Shown: positions 21,278 through 33,736 of the stretch, one piece after another
Numbering within the stretch: the first letter of the stretch is position 1
Layout: the number at the start of each line of letters is the position of its first letter
Program-made: the position numbers and the translations under genes
Notes under the pieces: model-generated
Database searches by the model: none
What the model saw: the letters and a program-made list of their open reading frames with translations, nothing else
Told to the model about the DNA's origin: nothing
NCBI RefSeq assembly: GCF_000687475.1
Contig: NC_057318.1
Location: forward strand, 1,364,001-1,428,000
Direction of reading: 5' to 3'
DNA: 64,000 nucleotides
Source of the DNA: Ustilaginoidea virens
Lineage: Eukaryota; Ascomycota; Sordariomycetes; Hypocreales; Clavicipitaceae

Positions 21278-24200
21278 ATTATTATAATAGATCCTTTTTA
21301 GCTATCTAAATATTAATCCCTAGTGTTTTCCCTAAGCTTTTATTACCGCGATTCTTATTGCCTTAATATAAGTCTATATTAAAAGAAATCTAATAGTATA
21401 GTCTACTGCTACTAGAATATATATTTCTCCCTTTCTCGTTTTTGGTGTAATAGGGTTTAAATAGTTTATTGCGACTATCTCCTATAGTTCTAAAACTATA
21501 ATAGATTTTAGATTAGCTCTTGCGATCTTAGGTCTTATTTATTAATATACTAAATATGACCGATAATATATCTTAATATCCTTAGTTCTTAAAGGCTAAT
21601 AGAATTTCCCTCAAATAGCCTATAATATAATTACTAGACTAAAGTATCCCTTTGCATTATAGAAGGCTTATAGTTTAGTCGATATCCTACCTTCTAAAAT
21701 ATATTCAGCTAAAGATTTATCTATTTTTAGCTAATATAACCTTCAATCGATAAATTAATACTTTAGCGAATATCTCTATATAAGTCTTTTTTAGTCCGAA
21801 GTAATAATATTATAGCCGTATATTATTGCCGTAAGTATCTCTCTGTACTAGGCTAACTTAAGCTATAGGCGAAGCTTAATAGATAATTTCTTAATGGTAT
21901 TTCGATTTAATATTCCTCCTTCTAATAGTACTAATTCGGATTCTATTATAATATTTACTATTAGTTTCGTTAGTCCTAATTTAACTTTTATTCCTATTCT
22001 CTGTTTTAATTCCATAAGTTCTAATCTCAATATATCTAGTAGTCTAGATATTCTATCTATAATTTTTATAATTTTTATTATATTCGGCCAATAAATATAT
22101 TCGATATTAGATTCTTATAATAAGTCAATCCATTTTATAATTTTCCTATAAGTTTCTCCTAAGTTTACTATAGAATCTATAATCCCTTTATAGTCTATAT
22201 AGACCTTGATTAGATATAGGGATCTTTCTATTAGCTATTTGACTTCTTTTAGTCCTACTATAATAGCTAACATCTCTTTTTCTAGTATAGTATAACGTTT
22301 CTCGGCGTTTCCTAACTTATATAATAGCTATATAATAATTCTAACCTTTATCTAATTCGAATTATCTATTAGTATTCTAAGTTTAGTATCTTTTAACTAA
22401 AATAAAATACCCCCTATGCCAATATTTAAGGCGTCTATTGCAAAATAGAATTAGGTTCCTAGCTAGGCACTAAAAGTAGTATTTACCTAAATACTACAAT
22501 AGATAGCTAAGAGTGCTAAACTTACTTTAGTTATTTAGACTAATTAATCTTAAAGTATTTCTTTTTTTTATATAGATTATCTGCCTATTTTCGTTATCTT
22601 ATAATTAGTATAAAAGAATACTAATTTAACCGTTTAAACTAAATCCGACCTTCCTGGAATAAATTTACGCAAGAATAGGGTTAAATATATAAGGGTTAGA
22701 ACCTTATCCTAGGTCTTTAGTAGATTTTTATTAAAGTATTCTGCTATTTGAATGAATCTTTCCCTATATTTTTTTACTAGTCGTATCCTGCTATCTTTAA
22801 TAGAAAACCCAATATAATCTACCTTTAATGCAAAGAAAATAATCTTTTTCCCGCTTAAGCCGATTAGTGCTTAGGCTACTCTTAGAAAATATCTCTTCTA
22901 TAAGAAATTAAAGTAGTCTTCCTAAGTCTCTAATGCGATATAGTAGTTATCTATATAAATAGAGAATAATATTTAGATATCCTCTATATAGCCTAAAATT
23001 AATTCCGATTCTATTCTATCCTAAAAGAAAAGGTATCTAAATACTATGTCTCTAAATCGGGTATATATTGTAGGTGACCCTATCAAACCTTATAGCATAT
23101 TATTATAAATATATATGCCATTAGGGCAGGAAAATGCCGTTTTATATTTATCTGGTGGGTATACTTCTATAGCCTAAAACCCATTCGAAGCGTCTATTTA
23201 TAAGAAAATTATTAACCTGCTGCAGTAAACCGACTCTATATCTGCCTCTATATTGTAATATAGATAAGCGGGTTTAATTAAATTATTATTTATATCTTGG
23301 AAGTTATAAACTATACGAAAAACCTTTTTGGATAATAAGACTTTCTTTTATCCTAATTTATTAATAAAAAGCATTAGTGCTATCCATTTAGAAATATCTC
23401 GATATATTACTACTGCTTTCTTTATTATTAGGAAAACCTTCTTAAAGAATTATTAATAAGCTATCGTATAGCGAAACTATTTTATTTTCTTTAGTTTAGC
23501 GTTTAATATAAGAGGGATATAATATTATATTAAGTCTATAGTGCAAATATCCTCTAATTTATAAATAAAATAGTCCTTATATATATAGCATAACCGTTTA
23601 ATAAGCATTTGTTAAGTTATTGACCCCGCCCTATTCCCTAATGAAATACTAGACTATTTAAACTATAAATAGACTATTTCATCCGGTATAATTATTAATA
23701 GTCGATTTATATATAAATTTCGAAATCGAAAGGGGTACCCCTTTAAAAATGGTTTTCCTATATAAATTAGTAAGGTTAGTTATCTAGCTTTATCTATTAG
23801 TATTATATATTCTATCTTTCTTTTATCGCTATTAATTCCTATAGTGCACTATAGCTTTAAGAAGTTAGATATCTTTAAATTAGGTAAATGCTTTATCGGT
23901 TTTATATTAGAAAGGTATATCTTATCCTCCTATTCTTAGTACTAATAATCGTTACTAGTTAATATACGAAAAATTTCGAATAAATCTAATTCTTAATCCT
24001 CTTATCTCTTTAGATTATTTTCCTTTTTTTATTTAATCGTCTATTCGAATTTAGAACCTTTATTTTCTCTTTCTTTAATTATTATAGGAATAATATTCTT
24101 CCTAATATAGAAGTATCTTCCTTTACTCTATCGGTTAAGTTAACTCTATATAAGTTTCTAATCACTAGGAATTAGTTTAAGAGATGCTAAATAGCAAAGT

Positions 24201-26103
24201 AATAAGTTTATTAATGATAGTTTTTATAATACTAAGGCTTTCGAATTATTAGTTCCTCTATTTATTCTATTAATCCCTTTTATATTTAATACTATTTTAA
24301 GTTCCTTTATAACCAGCTTTTATTAGTATTATAAAATAAAAATCTGCGAATAATTGCTAGCTTTATTATTTATAGTAATTAGTTTTTCGATAAAGTAGTA
24401 TATATATCTATAGCAACTATTGCTAATTTATAAGCTTCCTCGTTTATATTTCGTAAAGTCTTTTTAACTTTTTTTAGAATTTTTCGGTTATCTTCGATAA
24501 ATTTAACCTTATTATTAGAGGGGGTCTATTTTAGAGAAACTAAATATCAAATTTTAACTTATTAGAATAGGTTTAGGCATAGGTATATCGGTAGAACCTA
24601 TAAGACTCCTCCTATGCCTTTAAGCGTAAGTTTATCTTCTCTATAGTATTCTACTATACTTATTCTTTGCAGTTAAACCTTTCTTAATAAAATATCCTAT
24701 TCTTCTTAAGCTGGCATAATATAAAAGTATACTAATGCCAGAATGCCGCCTGCTACTACCTATATATATATATAAGTAGTAATAGTATATTCATTATCGT
24801 TTACTATCTTAACCTTTATTGGTTTTTATAGTTACAATTATAGAATTTTATATTTTATTAAAAAAGTATTATTAATTAAATCGATACTTAATCTGCTATC
24901 TATTAAGATAGAATCGTATTATACTCCTTTAATATAGGCGGTAATATATCCTAAAGTAATTGCTATTTAACCCTTAGGTTTTATAATATTATTAAAGGCA
25001 ATAATATAGTTTATTCTGCCTACTATTTATCTTTTTCTATTCTCCTTATCGTTATAAAATAGTATTATAAGGTGTGAAATAATAGCTTTTACAGTATTAC
25101 TTTTAAGTTTGTATTTATACTGCATAAGGTATAAAAGCTAGTATCTAATAATTAGTGCGACTTAGAGGAATTATAATATATTAATCGGTATAACTATATT
25201 CTTTAAATATTACCCTAAGTCGAATAATAGGATATTATATTCTTCTATTGCTTGAATTTTTTCTAATTCTAATTATCGATATAATTATAGTAATTCCTTT
25301 TGAGGTAGTTCCTATATAACTATATCCTCGTCTTATATCTAATATAGAATAATTAGTAGAAAATAAATTAGTATAGCTAGAGTTAGTAGCAGAACTTATA
25401 GATTTAAAGAGGGCATATTAGAGGTTCCTAAAATATACTTTAAATATAGTTATAGTAATAGGAGTATTTATTGGAATTATTCTATTATAATTTCTGGCAT
25501 TATCTATGCCTAAGCTAGAGCCTATCTATAATTAATTAGGATAATTAGTAGAAGATAAATTAGAATAAACTATCCTATAGTCTATATCTATATTTCCGGT
25601 TCATCCTCTAGGTTTAAAAGTTCTTTAATGCGATATCGGTTAATACCCTTGAAATTTATTATCGCTTTTAGTGTATTCTTATATATTATTTTATTCGGGC
25701 CCTTAGTTATTATTAGGTAACTTTCCTTTCCTCTTATAGCAGCTATAGTTTTCTTATTACTTTCGTTATCAATCTTAATATAATATAGAGATCGATATAG
25801 AATAGTTCCGATAGTATAAGCCGTATAAGCTAGATATTTTTTGAAGCTGCTTAGTAGAATATCTATCGCATCCCTAACTATTTGCACTAAATTAGCAACT
25901 AAAGGGGTCTATTGGTTCTTTATTAAATTTAGTTCTTTTCGTCTATTACGTTTTATTTATTTACTAGTTTCTATCTACTATTATTGATGTTTATTAAATT
26001 CGGTTAGATTAATATAATTCTTTAAGGAATATTAGTAGCCTATATAGCCCTATTCTCTGCAGTTGAAGTACTAATAATAATCTATATTTAGTTAAAATTT
26101 GGT
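21278..26103 (-). pseudogene. Gypsy-1 gag C-terminus, protease, RT, RNase H and integrase N-terminal remnant
   Basis: Minus-strand reading shows, from high to low coordinate: a CCHC zinc knuckle at 26,029-26,070 in which two Cys and the His are now Tyr (spacing CX2CX4HX4C kept); an aspartic protease block LIDSRLSIDLIN at about 24,860-24,915 (DSG changed to DSR); an RT with IYIDN at about 22,945-22,965 where the family has YLDD; an RNase H block with KRYTILEKEMLAI; and integrase with VAVDYT. All are fragments in a heavily AT-biased sequence with many stops. The integrase is cut by the Copia insertion at 21,272, and gag is cut about 40 bp beyond the knuckle by Gypsy-2. Confidence 0.8.
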
Positions 26104-26108
26104 ATTTT

Positions 26109-26352
26109 TGTGAAGGACTGGCCCTAGGGCGACTGCAAATAGGCGTTAATGATATGTATTAAATAGACTAAAGAGGAAAGAAAAGGATCTAAGTAGGAAC
26201 CTTCTATCTAGTCTATTTATATCCCGATCATAATATATATCGGAGTCCTAGTATAGTCCCGTGACTCTATCTATTGCCCTTCTTAGGCTAGACGTAGGCG
26301 CAGCCTGAGTCCTAGCTATATTATAGCGCGGGCGTAGCCCGAGCCTGTAATA
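26109..26352 (-). repeat. Gypsy-2 3' LTR (244 bp)
   Basis: Left copy, preceded by the ATTTT duplication. On the minus strand it should begin TGTCAC, but RIP-type changes have made it TATTAC here. It has the same length as the right copy. Confidence 0.94.
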
Positions 26353-26353
26353 T

Positions 26354-26372
26354 ACCCCCCTCCTCCTCCTCG
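26354..26372 (-). other. Gypsy-2 polypurine tract
   Basis: The minus strand reads GAGGAGGAGGAGGGGGGT directly before the 3' LTR. This purine run fixes the element's orientation. Confidence 0.85.
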
Positions 26373-26789
26373 GAGTCGGAAGAATAAACCATCCGAAATT
26401 ATCCCCTTTATATATCACCCCCTAATTAAGACCTCTTATAGCCCTCGAAAATAACCTTAATTAGATATATAAGATAACAATCGGGCGCATAGATATACCA
26501 ATATATAACCGATATGAATATAGTATAGACTAGAGTCGGTATACTTTAGGCAGACGTAATAGAATCTTATCGAAGCCGGTTGTAGTACTATCAGCTAGAA
26601 GGAACCGTATTATAGCTATCGTAGAGCAGAAAAATTTTATCACTAGCCATCGGTTAGGAATCTATCTATACTAAGGCTTCTTTTTTTATCTATTTCTCTT
26701 TTGCACTTCTTCCTCTCTCTCTCTATCCCTATACCTACCGTCATTAAGGCTATCATTCCTAATAGTAAGTCTATAGCATTACTACCATC

Positions 26790-28481
26790 GTGAGAATCGT
26801 CCCTGCTAATAGAGTTGCGCTATCGAAAGTTCTTAGATTATTTATATTAGGTCCGTATAGTGAATCGTCTAGTACTAATAGGTATTTAGGTCCCCCCCCC
26901 GTTTGCTATTATATTAGATTCGTTGCTATATCGTCTGGAGGATTAATAGATAGGAATATATCTATCGCCTAGGGCCCTCCTATAACCCTATTAGGTCTAT
27001 CCCTAGTATCTGCCGGAGACCTCAGAAGTGCTAAGCGCGGAGGAGGTTCCTAGCTAGAAATACTATTATAGCCGCTATAGTCTATACCCTCCTTAGGATA
27101 GTCGTATATTTCCCCCCCTAGCTTTAAGCTTATTATTATTTCTAATAATAATAAGAGTTTAGTAAAGCCCTTATTGCCTAATATGGGGGCCCTATTATCC
27201 CCTTTATATTCTCCCGCCTTTTTTTATATAGGAGTCCTATCATCGATAGGGGTAATACTAATAAAAACTTCTTCTTCGATAGCTATTATACTTAAGACCC
27301 TATCTAAAGTACTATTAGCTCCCTCTTCGTCTATACTTATACTCTAGATACCTTCGTATATAAGGAAAATACTGCCTTCGCCTACTACTAGATTGTTATA
27401 TTAGCGATTACGAAAGAAGTATACTATAAGAGAGTTCCTTATCTAAAGGGATTCTAAGGGATTAAGTGCTAATAATATTAAGGAGGTAAAATATACCTAT
27501 ATCGCCTATATATAGTATACTATAGATACCGGAGAATATATCGTCTGTATGTAGTCTAATCGCTCCTAAGCTTATATTTAATACTATTAGAAATATAAGA
27601 CGTGTATCTAGTGCGAGTGTATAATATTAATAAACCCCTAACTGCAGCGGGTAATAAAGCATATCGTCTGTATAGCATAAAAGAAATAAAGTATTAAGGA
27701 GGCCGCTTGTCCGAAGGTAGGAGATATCCTAAGCTAAAAGGCCCGTCTTTGCCTTAAGTTTAATATACTATATCGTTAATAGGATAAACTATAGGCTATA
27801 GCGTAAAAGTATACTGTGACGGCCCTTTTTGCGTACGCCTTAGCTACTAATATTAGCAGGTTGACTCCTATTGCGCCTATAACGATTATTGTTCCCTCTG
27901 CCTTATCTATTATGTCCTAATAGGCTAGCGGCAACTCTATAGCTCCTATTATATAACTACTCGCAGAGTAACGATAAGATATACGGATTATAGCGGAGGC
28001 GATAATTAGCTTCGTATATTAGGTCACCCTTGCTATGCCTATACCCTATACTCTGCCTACTTCCCCTTAGTTAATATCCTCCCTATATGCTAATATAGCC
28101 TCGCCTTAGGCCTTTATACTGACGACTACGCCATAAGCCGAGGCCGGTTCTATTACTGCTAGCCTAGCATTATAAGTATATCCCCCCGGACCTATTACGC
28201 CCTATTATAGGTACCCAAGCTATACCGTGCCTAATTAGTATCCGCTAATTATACCGCTAATGCCGCTATTATCTTTCCTGCCCTATTATCCTATAGTCCC
28301 TCCCCTTCCCCTATATGCCCCCCTACTAAATCCTATAGGGAGGCAGGAGAATGCCAATAAAAATAAAGGTAGTAAAAGCAGTAGGAATTAAGAAATACAG
28401 GAGCGGGGCCAAAGTTGCTAAGAAATAAAAAATAAATACTAAAACTTACTAGATTACTTTACTAAAAACGAAAAGGATTAG
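26790..28481 (+). pseudogene. Antisense accessory frame inside Gypsy-2, with a cysteine cluster
   Basis: In the plus-strand frame through 26,790 a protein-like sequence can be followed for about 560 codons to TAG at 28,479-28,481. I did not meet a frame break, and the stops I read are TAG or TAA, as RIP of CAG, CAA or TGG would give. The frame runs opposite to gag-pol and lies between the chromodomain and the 3' LTR. Its middle part has cysteines at 27,546, 27,603, 27,612, 27,618, 27,669 and 27,702 (including CIxCEC) and a nearby KHIVC, a possible zinc-binding module. The second half is rich in Ala, Ile and Pro. An ATG start is not evident; the first open piece begins with GTG at 26,790. I do not recognise the family. 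It may be an additional antisense ORF of the element, a captured host gene, or a chance open frame. Confidence 0.45.
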
Positions 28482-28504
28482 TTTTTTTTTTTTTTTTTTT
28501 TTTT
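28482..28504. repeat. T23 homopolymer (A23 on the Gypsy-2 coding strand)
   Basis: A run of 23 T on the plus strand separates the end of the Gypsy-2 pol/chromodomain frame from the antisense frame. On the element's sense strand it is an A-run just after pol. Confidence 0.9.
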
Positions 28505-28509
28505 ATATT

Positions 28510-31500
28510 ATTAGACGATATTAAGGTTATAGGTCTAAAATCCGATCCTAAGGCTATACTAGTCTATTATGCATCTAAATATCCCTTTATTTAGCTTTAA
28601 ATGCCTTTTATACTGCTATCTCTAAGAAGTTCTCTAGGGGTTCCTATATAGGTAAGTTATATCTTTTCTATTTAATAAGTATATTATAGTTCTACCCCCG
28701 ACCTTAGGTATTCTTTATAGTAAAAATCTCTTTTACTTTATATTCCTTATATAGCCGATTAGAGTCTTAGGGTAATATAAATAGGGGACTAGGTTATATA
28801 TTAGTTACCTCCTGACTTAATAGTAAGTTAGAAGCTACTCATTCGATTAGATTAATATAGAAAACTAAATAAATACCCTATAGGATATCGAGTCGAATAT
28901 TAAATAGAGATAGTATAGCTATAACTATATACTTTACCGAGACTTAGTTGAGCTTCTTATAAGGCCGGTTTATCTTAATATTGCATAAGGTAAGCTATAC
29001 CTAATCCCCGACTTAAAAACGTTCCACTAGATAGTATAAATAATTAATTATATTTTACTACCGCTATTATATAAAGGCGATAGCGGCCTAGGCTACTTCC
29101 TATCCCTTATAGAGGGTGGCTAAAAATAGGGCGGCCCGCCCTTTCGGGGTTATTAAACTTAGTATTATATCCAAAGGCGATATAACTATTAGAATATTAA
29201 ATCTATTAAGGAGCCGATTAGGACTAAAACCGGTTATTAATGATATCTAGTTATTTAATACTAATTGGTATGCCGCAAGGTGTTTTAGCTAATTATATTG
29301 GTTAAAGGAGACTATAATATATAAGATAGTCTAGACCTTTTAGTTTATCCGTTTTATATTACTATCAATCTAAGGGTAATATATAGTCGAGAGGAGTTAT
29401 TTAGTCCCGACTGAATTATAAAGTATAGTCTAAAATTATCCTACCTAATTAGATCCTCAGTCACTAATAATTTCTTTAGGGAACCTATAGAAACGCTATT
29501 AGTACTATTAGAACCGTTCTATATAGTCTTCCGCTTTTATAAAGTGTATTGCCTTAAGCTAGATATACTTTAATAGGCGATTAGTAATAACTATAAGGAA
29601 TCGCAGGTCGGATATATTATATATAGAAAGATCTATTATAAAGTTGATGGAAATCTGCGATTAAAATCGGTCTAGGATAGATAATAGCTATAATAGGCCC
29701 TAGCGTAATTATCGGCTTTTATATACCCTATGGTATCGGCAATTCCGGACATATCTCGCTACCGCTAAGGATATATTATCGAAGTAGTAATTTTGATATA
29801 ATAATTAGAATATAATATTCTTCCCTAGATGGCCTATAGTAGGTAATTTATGGCATTGCTATATAACTATAGTGGTTAGGGGTTTAAAAGAAAGGAGCTA
29901 TATCCGCCCCCGGTAGAGAAGCGCGCTATAGGCATTTAGGGTGTAATTTGCAATCTATTCCTTTATCGAAGCCTCGATCGGAAAGCGTTTCTTACTTTTT
30001 GCTATTACTACCTAATATACCCTATACGTTTTATCCTTAGCTATAGCATAATCCTAGAGTGCCTAAAGGTAGGAGTCGGCGAAAATACGTAAGCTATTAG
30101 GTAAGCTAAATCCTAAAGGTATAATTATAGGAACTAATTCGGTAGTCGAGTCTAGATAGAGTATTAAAATTGATAGTAGTTTTAAGATCTAGCTAATCTT
30201 TAGTATTGCGCCGTCGGCTTCCTATTCCTATTAAGATAGCGTATTAGGGCGTTAAGCTTATAACCCTAGCCTATACTAGAGATAGAAATTAAAGAATACT
30301 AGTATTTCGGCCTATCTAGCCTACCATTCTAATATTTTATAGGGTCGAATAAAGTACTTTAGATTCTTATAGTCTATAAGAATAGTAAATAGGGAGGCTA
30401 CTAATCGGAGTTCAGCTGACTATACCTTAAGATAAAAGATAATAGCAAGAAGCTCCTTATCGTAAATTATATAGTTCCGTTTGGTATCTATTAGGCATAT
30501 AGAATAGTATGTAATAAGGTAGAGGACTTTATCCTCCTTAATTTAAGAGAGGCAGCTACTAAAAGCGGTATTAAAGCTATCTACTTTAAGAATCGTCTCC
30601 TTATTAGGGTCCTATTAAGCGAGAACTAAGTATAAGATAAAGTAATGCTTAAGCACTTAGAATACCTCCTCTTCTTTATCTAACTATTAGAAGGGAACCC
30701 CCTTCTTTATTAATTTAACTAAAGGTTTAGCGAATCGAGAGAAATTAAGGATAAAATTGCAGTAAAAATTTATGAAGCTAAAGAAGCTTTAGACCCCCTT
30801 TAGTTTTATAAGGGCTTCCTAATTCTAGATAGCTTTAATCTTTTTAGGGTCTAGGCGGATCTCTTTTCTTATTATTATAATATAACCTAGATATTAGACC
30901 TTTATTATAGCGAAATTATATTTCTCTAAATCTAGGTTAAGACTAGCATCTTAAAGTCGTTAGAGTATATCCTTAATGCATCCTATATAGTCCTCTCTTA
31001 ATCCTAAGGTATAAATAAAGATATTATTAAGGTATATAGTCGTAAAATCCCCGAGTATATTTCCTAAGGCCTTATTAATATATCGTTAGAATATTACGGG
31101 GGCTCTAGTAAGGCTAAAAGGTATAATAAGCTATTTAAAGAGGCTGAATCATATACGGAATACAGTAAGGTATTTATCGCCTTTTGCGATACAGATTTTA
31201 TAGAATACCGTATATATATCGACTTTAGTAAACTACTTTGCCTAGGATAAAGATTGTAAGGTCTCTTTAATAAGCGAGAGGGGGTATTAGTCTTAGGCTA
31301 TAACCTTATTTAGGGCTTAGTAATCTATATAAAAATGCCACCTTTTATTCCCCTTTCTCGTTAGGAGGACTAAAGCTACTGCTAATAAAAAACTCGCCTG
31401 AATTTATCCTTTATCTATAAGGTCGGTTATCTATCTTTAAACCTTAAGAAGCTGGTCTTATAGTATATTATATAATAGGCTCTAAGGTAGGTCTAATATA

Positions 31501-33470
31501 CTTCTATCTAGGGCCTTCTTAAGCTAAATATAATAGTCTAATATACCCTAGTATAGAGGAAGGCTAGAGGCCTTTTCCTTATTAAATAGATCGCTAAATA
31601 TCTATAACTCTAAAGGTAGTCCCCGCAGCTTCTATAGAGATAGTATAGGGTCCTAATATAGCGGAAGCATAATGCAGAGAATATATATTATCTTTTGCAG
31701 GCTTATAGTAATAAAAGAGGTCGATTAGTCTTTAGAATGCTTTACCTACTAAAGCATACTATAGAAGACTAAACCGAGAATATTAACTACAGTAGGGCCA
31801 GACTATTATACTACTAATTCCTAGACGATAAGATTACCTACCGCTCCGATCTATATCTAATATCGTTTCGCTTGCAATATAATATTGCGGTATTTTATCT
31901 AAGGGAGACCTAAGATAATATTATAGGTAAGGCCTAGGATTATATAAAGTATAACTATAGAAGGCTAGCCATTAATATTAATATCTATATAAACGATATA
32001 TATAATAGAGGAAGTCGCTTCCTTATATTCCCCTAAATAGCTTTAAATCTCTACTGCTGTTCCGATTTTCCTATATTATAGTAGGCGGATAGGTTGGAGA
32101 CCTAACCGTTGCACTATTTTTTCGCTTATAGCGCTATAGCAATTATAACCCGAGTCGATTAAGGTATTAATAAAAGTATAAGATTTATATAATATTAGTA
32201 CTAAAAAGGGGTGCCTATTTATGCATTCTATAATCTTTTTTATCTCCTTTATATAGGGTCTTTTTTATAATCGATTAAGGTTCTAGGCGTATACTTTAAG
32301 CCCTCTCGCGAGATTAGGCTCGAGGGCTAATCTTTTCCTTAAAAGTTATCGCTATTATTATCCTTAGCGGCCTAAGAGTCTACTATAGCTACCTTAACCG
32401 TTCTTAGTTTATAGGCCCTTTATAAACGGCATTTCTATATATAGTAGGTAGAAGCACTATAATAAAGATAAAGGTCTTTCTCCTATCGCTTATTAAGGAC
32501 CTCCTATAAGACCCATTCGGCTATATATTACTTACTCTTTAAAGTAAGCTAGTTAATACTTATTATCCGTATATCACCTTTTGCATTTCGATTATTATTT
32601 TATCGATCGCGAGGAGGATTAGGGTAGTGCCTAGTAGTTAGGCTAGTCTTAAGGTTAATAGTAATTTAACGATAACAGTTAATTGCTATATAGTAGTTAT
32701 TATAGGAGACTTTAAGTCTGATGATCTTATCGGCTATCTTAGTATTTAATATAGAACGGAGGTATTCGAGTTTTACTTCTTTAGGCTAGCTAATTCCTCC
32801 TATAAGCGCTAGTTTTTCCTTAAATTAGACGAAGAAAGGAGCAAAAAGTTCTTTAGGGCCTTAGCGTAAAAAGTGCTTAAGTTTAGTAATCGTATGGTCT
32901 TATCGATATAAGTCCTTAAAGAGATATTAGAGGTATTTAAAGAACTTCGCTATATTATAATTGTAGGCCTTGCTATTTTTAAAAAAGGCTGCGACTTATA
33001 ATTAGACCGTAGAAAACAGATTTTAGAAGATAAATATCTATTGCATCTTTTTGTCCCTAATAAAGTCTTTATCGACCTTAAGCTTATATTGCATAAAGGT
33101 TCGCTAGGCGGTAAATATTATCTTTTTGCCGTTAAAGGGGTCCCCTATTGGGATCGGCTTACGCTTAGGTTGGGTATAAGCTATATCGAGAGTGGTAGGG
33201 GGGATAGGTCTGCCCTATTGTGTTACCAGGACCGATTAGTATTCTGGTTAAGGTTTGCTCGCCTACTCTGCAAGATAAGCCTATAAAGAGTTCATTTGCG
33301 ATTAAATCTATTGCATACCCTTGGAAAGTTGCTGCATTTAGGTATATATATTACGTCGGGGGCGCTGCTGCCCTATGCCGTCTGCCCCCGTTTTATTAGG
33401 CGCGCTTATTTTGATATCGTATAACGCTTGCATTATTGGTTCCATAATATAGAGTTATAATAGCAAGGCT
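28510..33470 (-). pseudogene. Gypsy-2 gag-pol with C-terminal chromodomain, RIP-inactivated
   Basis: Minus-strand landmarks in order: a CCHC knuckle at about 32,429-32,470 (CX2CX4HX4C spacing kept, with Cys and His changed to Tyr); protease with NTLIDSG at about 32,080-32,180; RT at about 30,900-31,450 with FTKVDIY, GDKYLTVFR and YLNN where the family has YLDD; RNase H at about 30,300-30,800 (YDKELLAI); integrase at about 29,000-30,050; and a chromodomain at about 28,600-28,760 with YKVKEIF and, after reading through RIP changes, the KWKGYNLPTWEP-like core. Stops are frequent. Chromodomains direct such elements to heterochromatin, which suits the nested position. Confidence 0.88.
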
Positions 33471-33475
33471 AAGAG

Positions 33476-33486
33476 AGTCTATTTAA
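33476..33486 (-). other. Gypsy-2 candidate self-primer binding site
   Basis: One base inside the 5' LTR edge, the minus strand reads TTAAATAGACT. Its exact 11-nt reverse complement lies inside the same LTR at 33,538-33,548, about 45 nt downstream (in element sense) of the TATA-like TATAAATA at 33,593-33,600 and so near the expected RNA 5' end. Tf1/sushi chromoviruses self-prime with an 11-nt pairing of this layout. No match to a tRNA 3' end is seen. Confidence 0.5.
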
Positions 33487-33487
33487 A

Positions 33488-33731
33488 TGTGAAGGACTGG
33501 CCCTAGGGCGACTGCAAATAGGCGTCAATAATATATATTAAATAGACTAAAGAGGAAAGAAAAAGATCTAAGTAGGAACCTTCTATCTAGTCTATTTATA
33601 TCCCGATCATAACACGTATCGGAGTTTTAGTATAGTCCTGTGACTCCGTCTATTGCCCTTCTTAGGCTAGACGCGGGCGCAGCCCGAGTCCTAGCCACAT
33701 TATAGCGCGGGCGTAGCCCGAGCCCGTGACA
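33488..33731 (-). repeat. Gypsy-2 5' LTR (244 bp)
   Basis: Right copy, ending with intact TGTCAC on the minus strand and followed by the ATTTT duplication. It contains two GC-rich hairpins of form CGGGC-NNN-GCCCG (about 33,669-33,689 and 33,708-33,725) and a TATA-like element at 33,593-33,600. Confidence 0.94.
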
Positions 33732-33736
33732 ATTTT

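Larger units (their letters stand above)
26109..33731 (-). mobile_element. Gypsy-2: chromodomain Ty3/Gypsy element (chromovirus) with an extra antisense frame
   Basis: A 7,623-bp element with 244-bp LTRs (26,109-26,352 and 33,488-33,731) and a 5-bp TSD ATTTT (26,104-26,108 and 33,732-33,736). Orientation is minus: the LTR reads TGTCACGGGC..CTTCACA and the polypurine tract lies beside the left LTR. Gene order on the minus strand is gag with CCHC, protease, RT, RNase H, integrase and a C-terminal chromodomain, which defines the chromovirus branch. Between the chromodomain and the 3' LTR about 2.1 kb remain, holding a frame on the opposite strand. It is inserted in gag of Gypsy-1. The two LTRs differ by about 20 transitions and no indels. 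Confidence 0.94.

Noticed and set aside
28482..28504. A23 on the Gypsy-2 sense strand as a retrocopy tail
   Set aside because: The antisense frame would need its tail at the other end, and Gypsy-2 LTRs and TSD enclose the whole region. Simple slippage is enough.
33041..33286. 81-codon plus-strand ORF in Gypsy-2
   Set aside because: It is antisense to the gag region, and no protein-like continuation is seen on either side.
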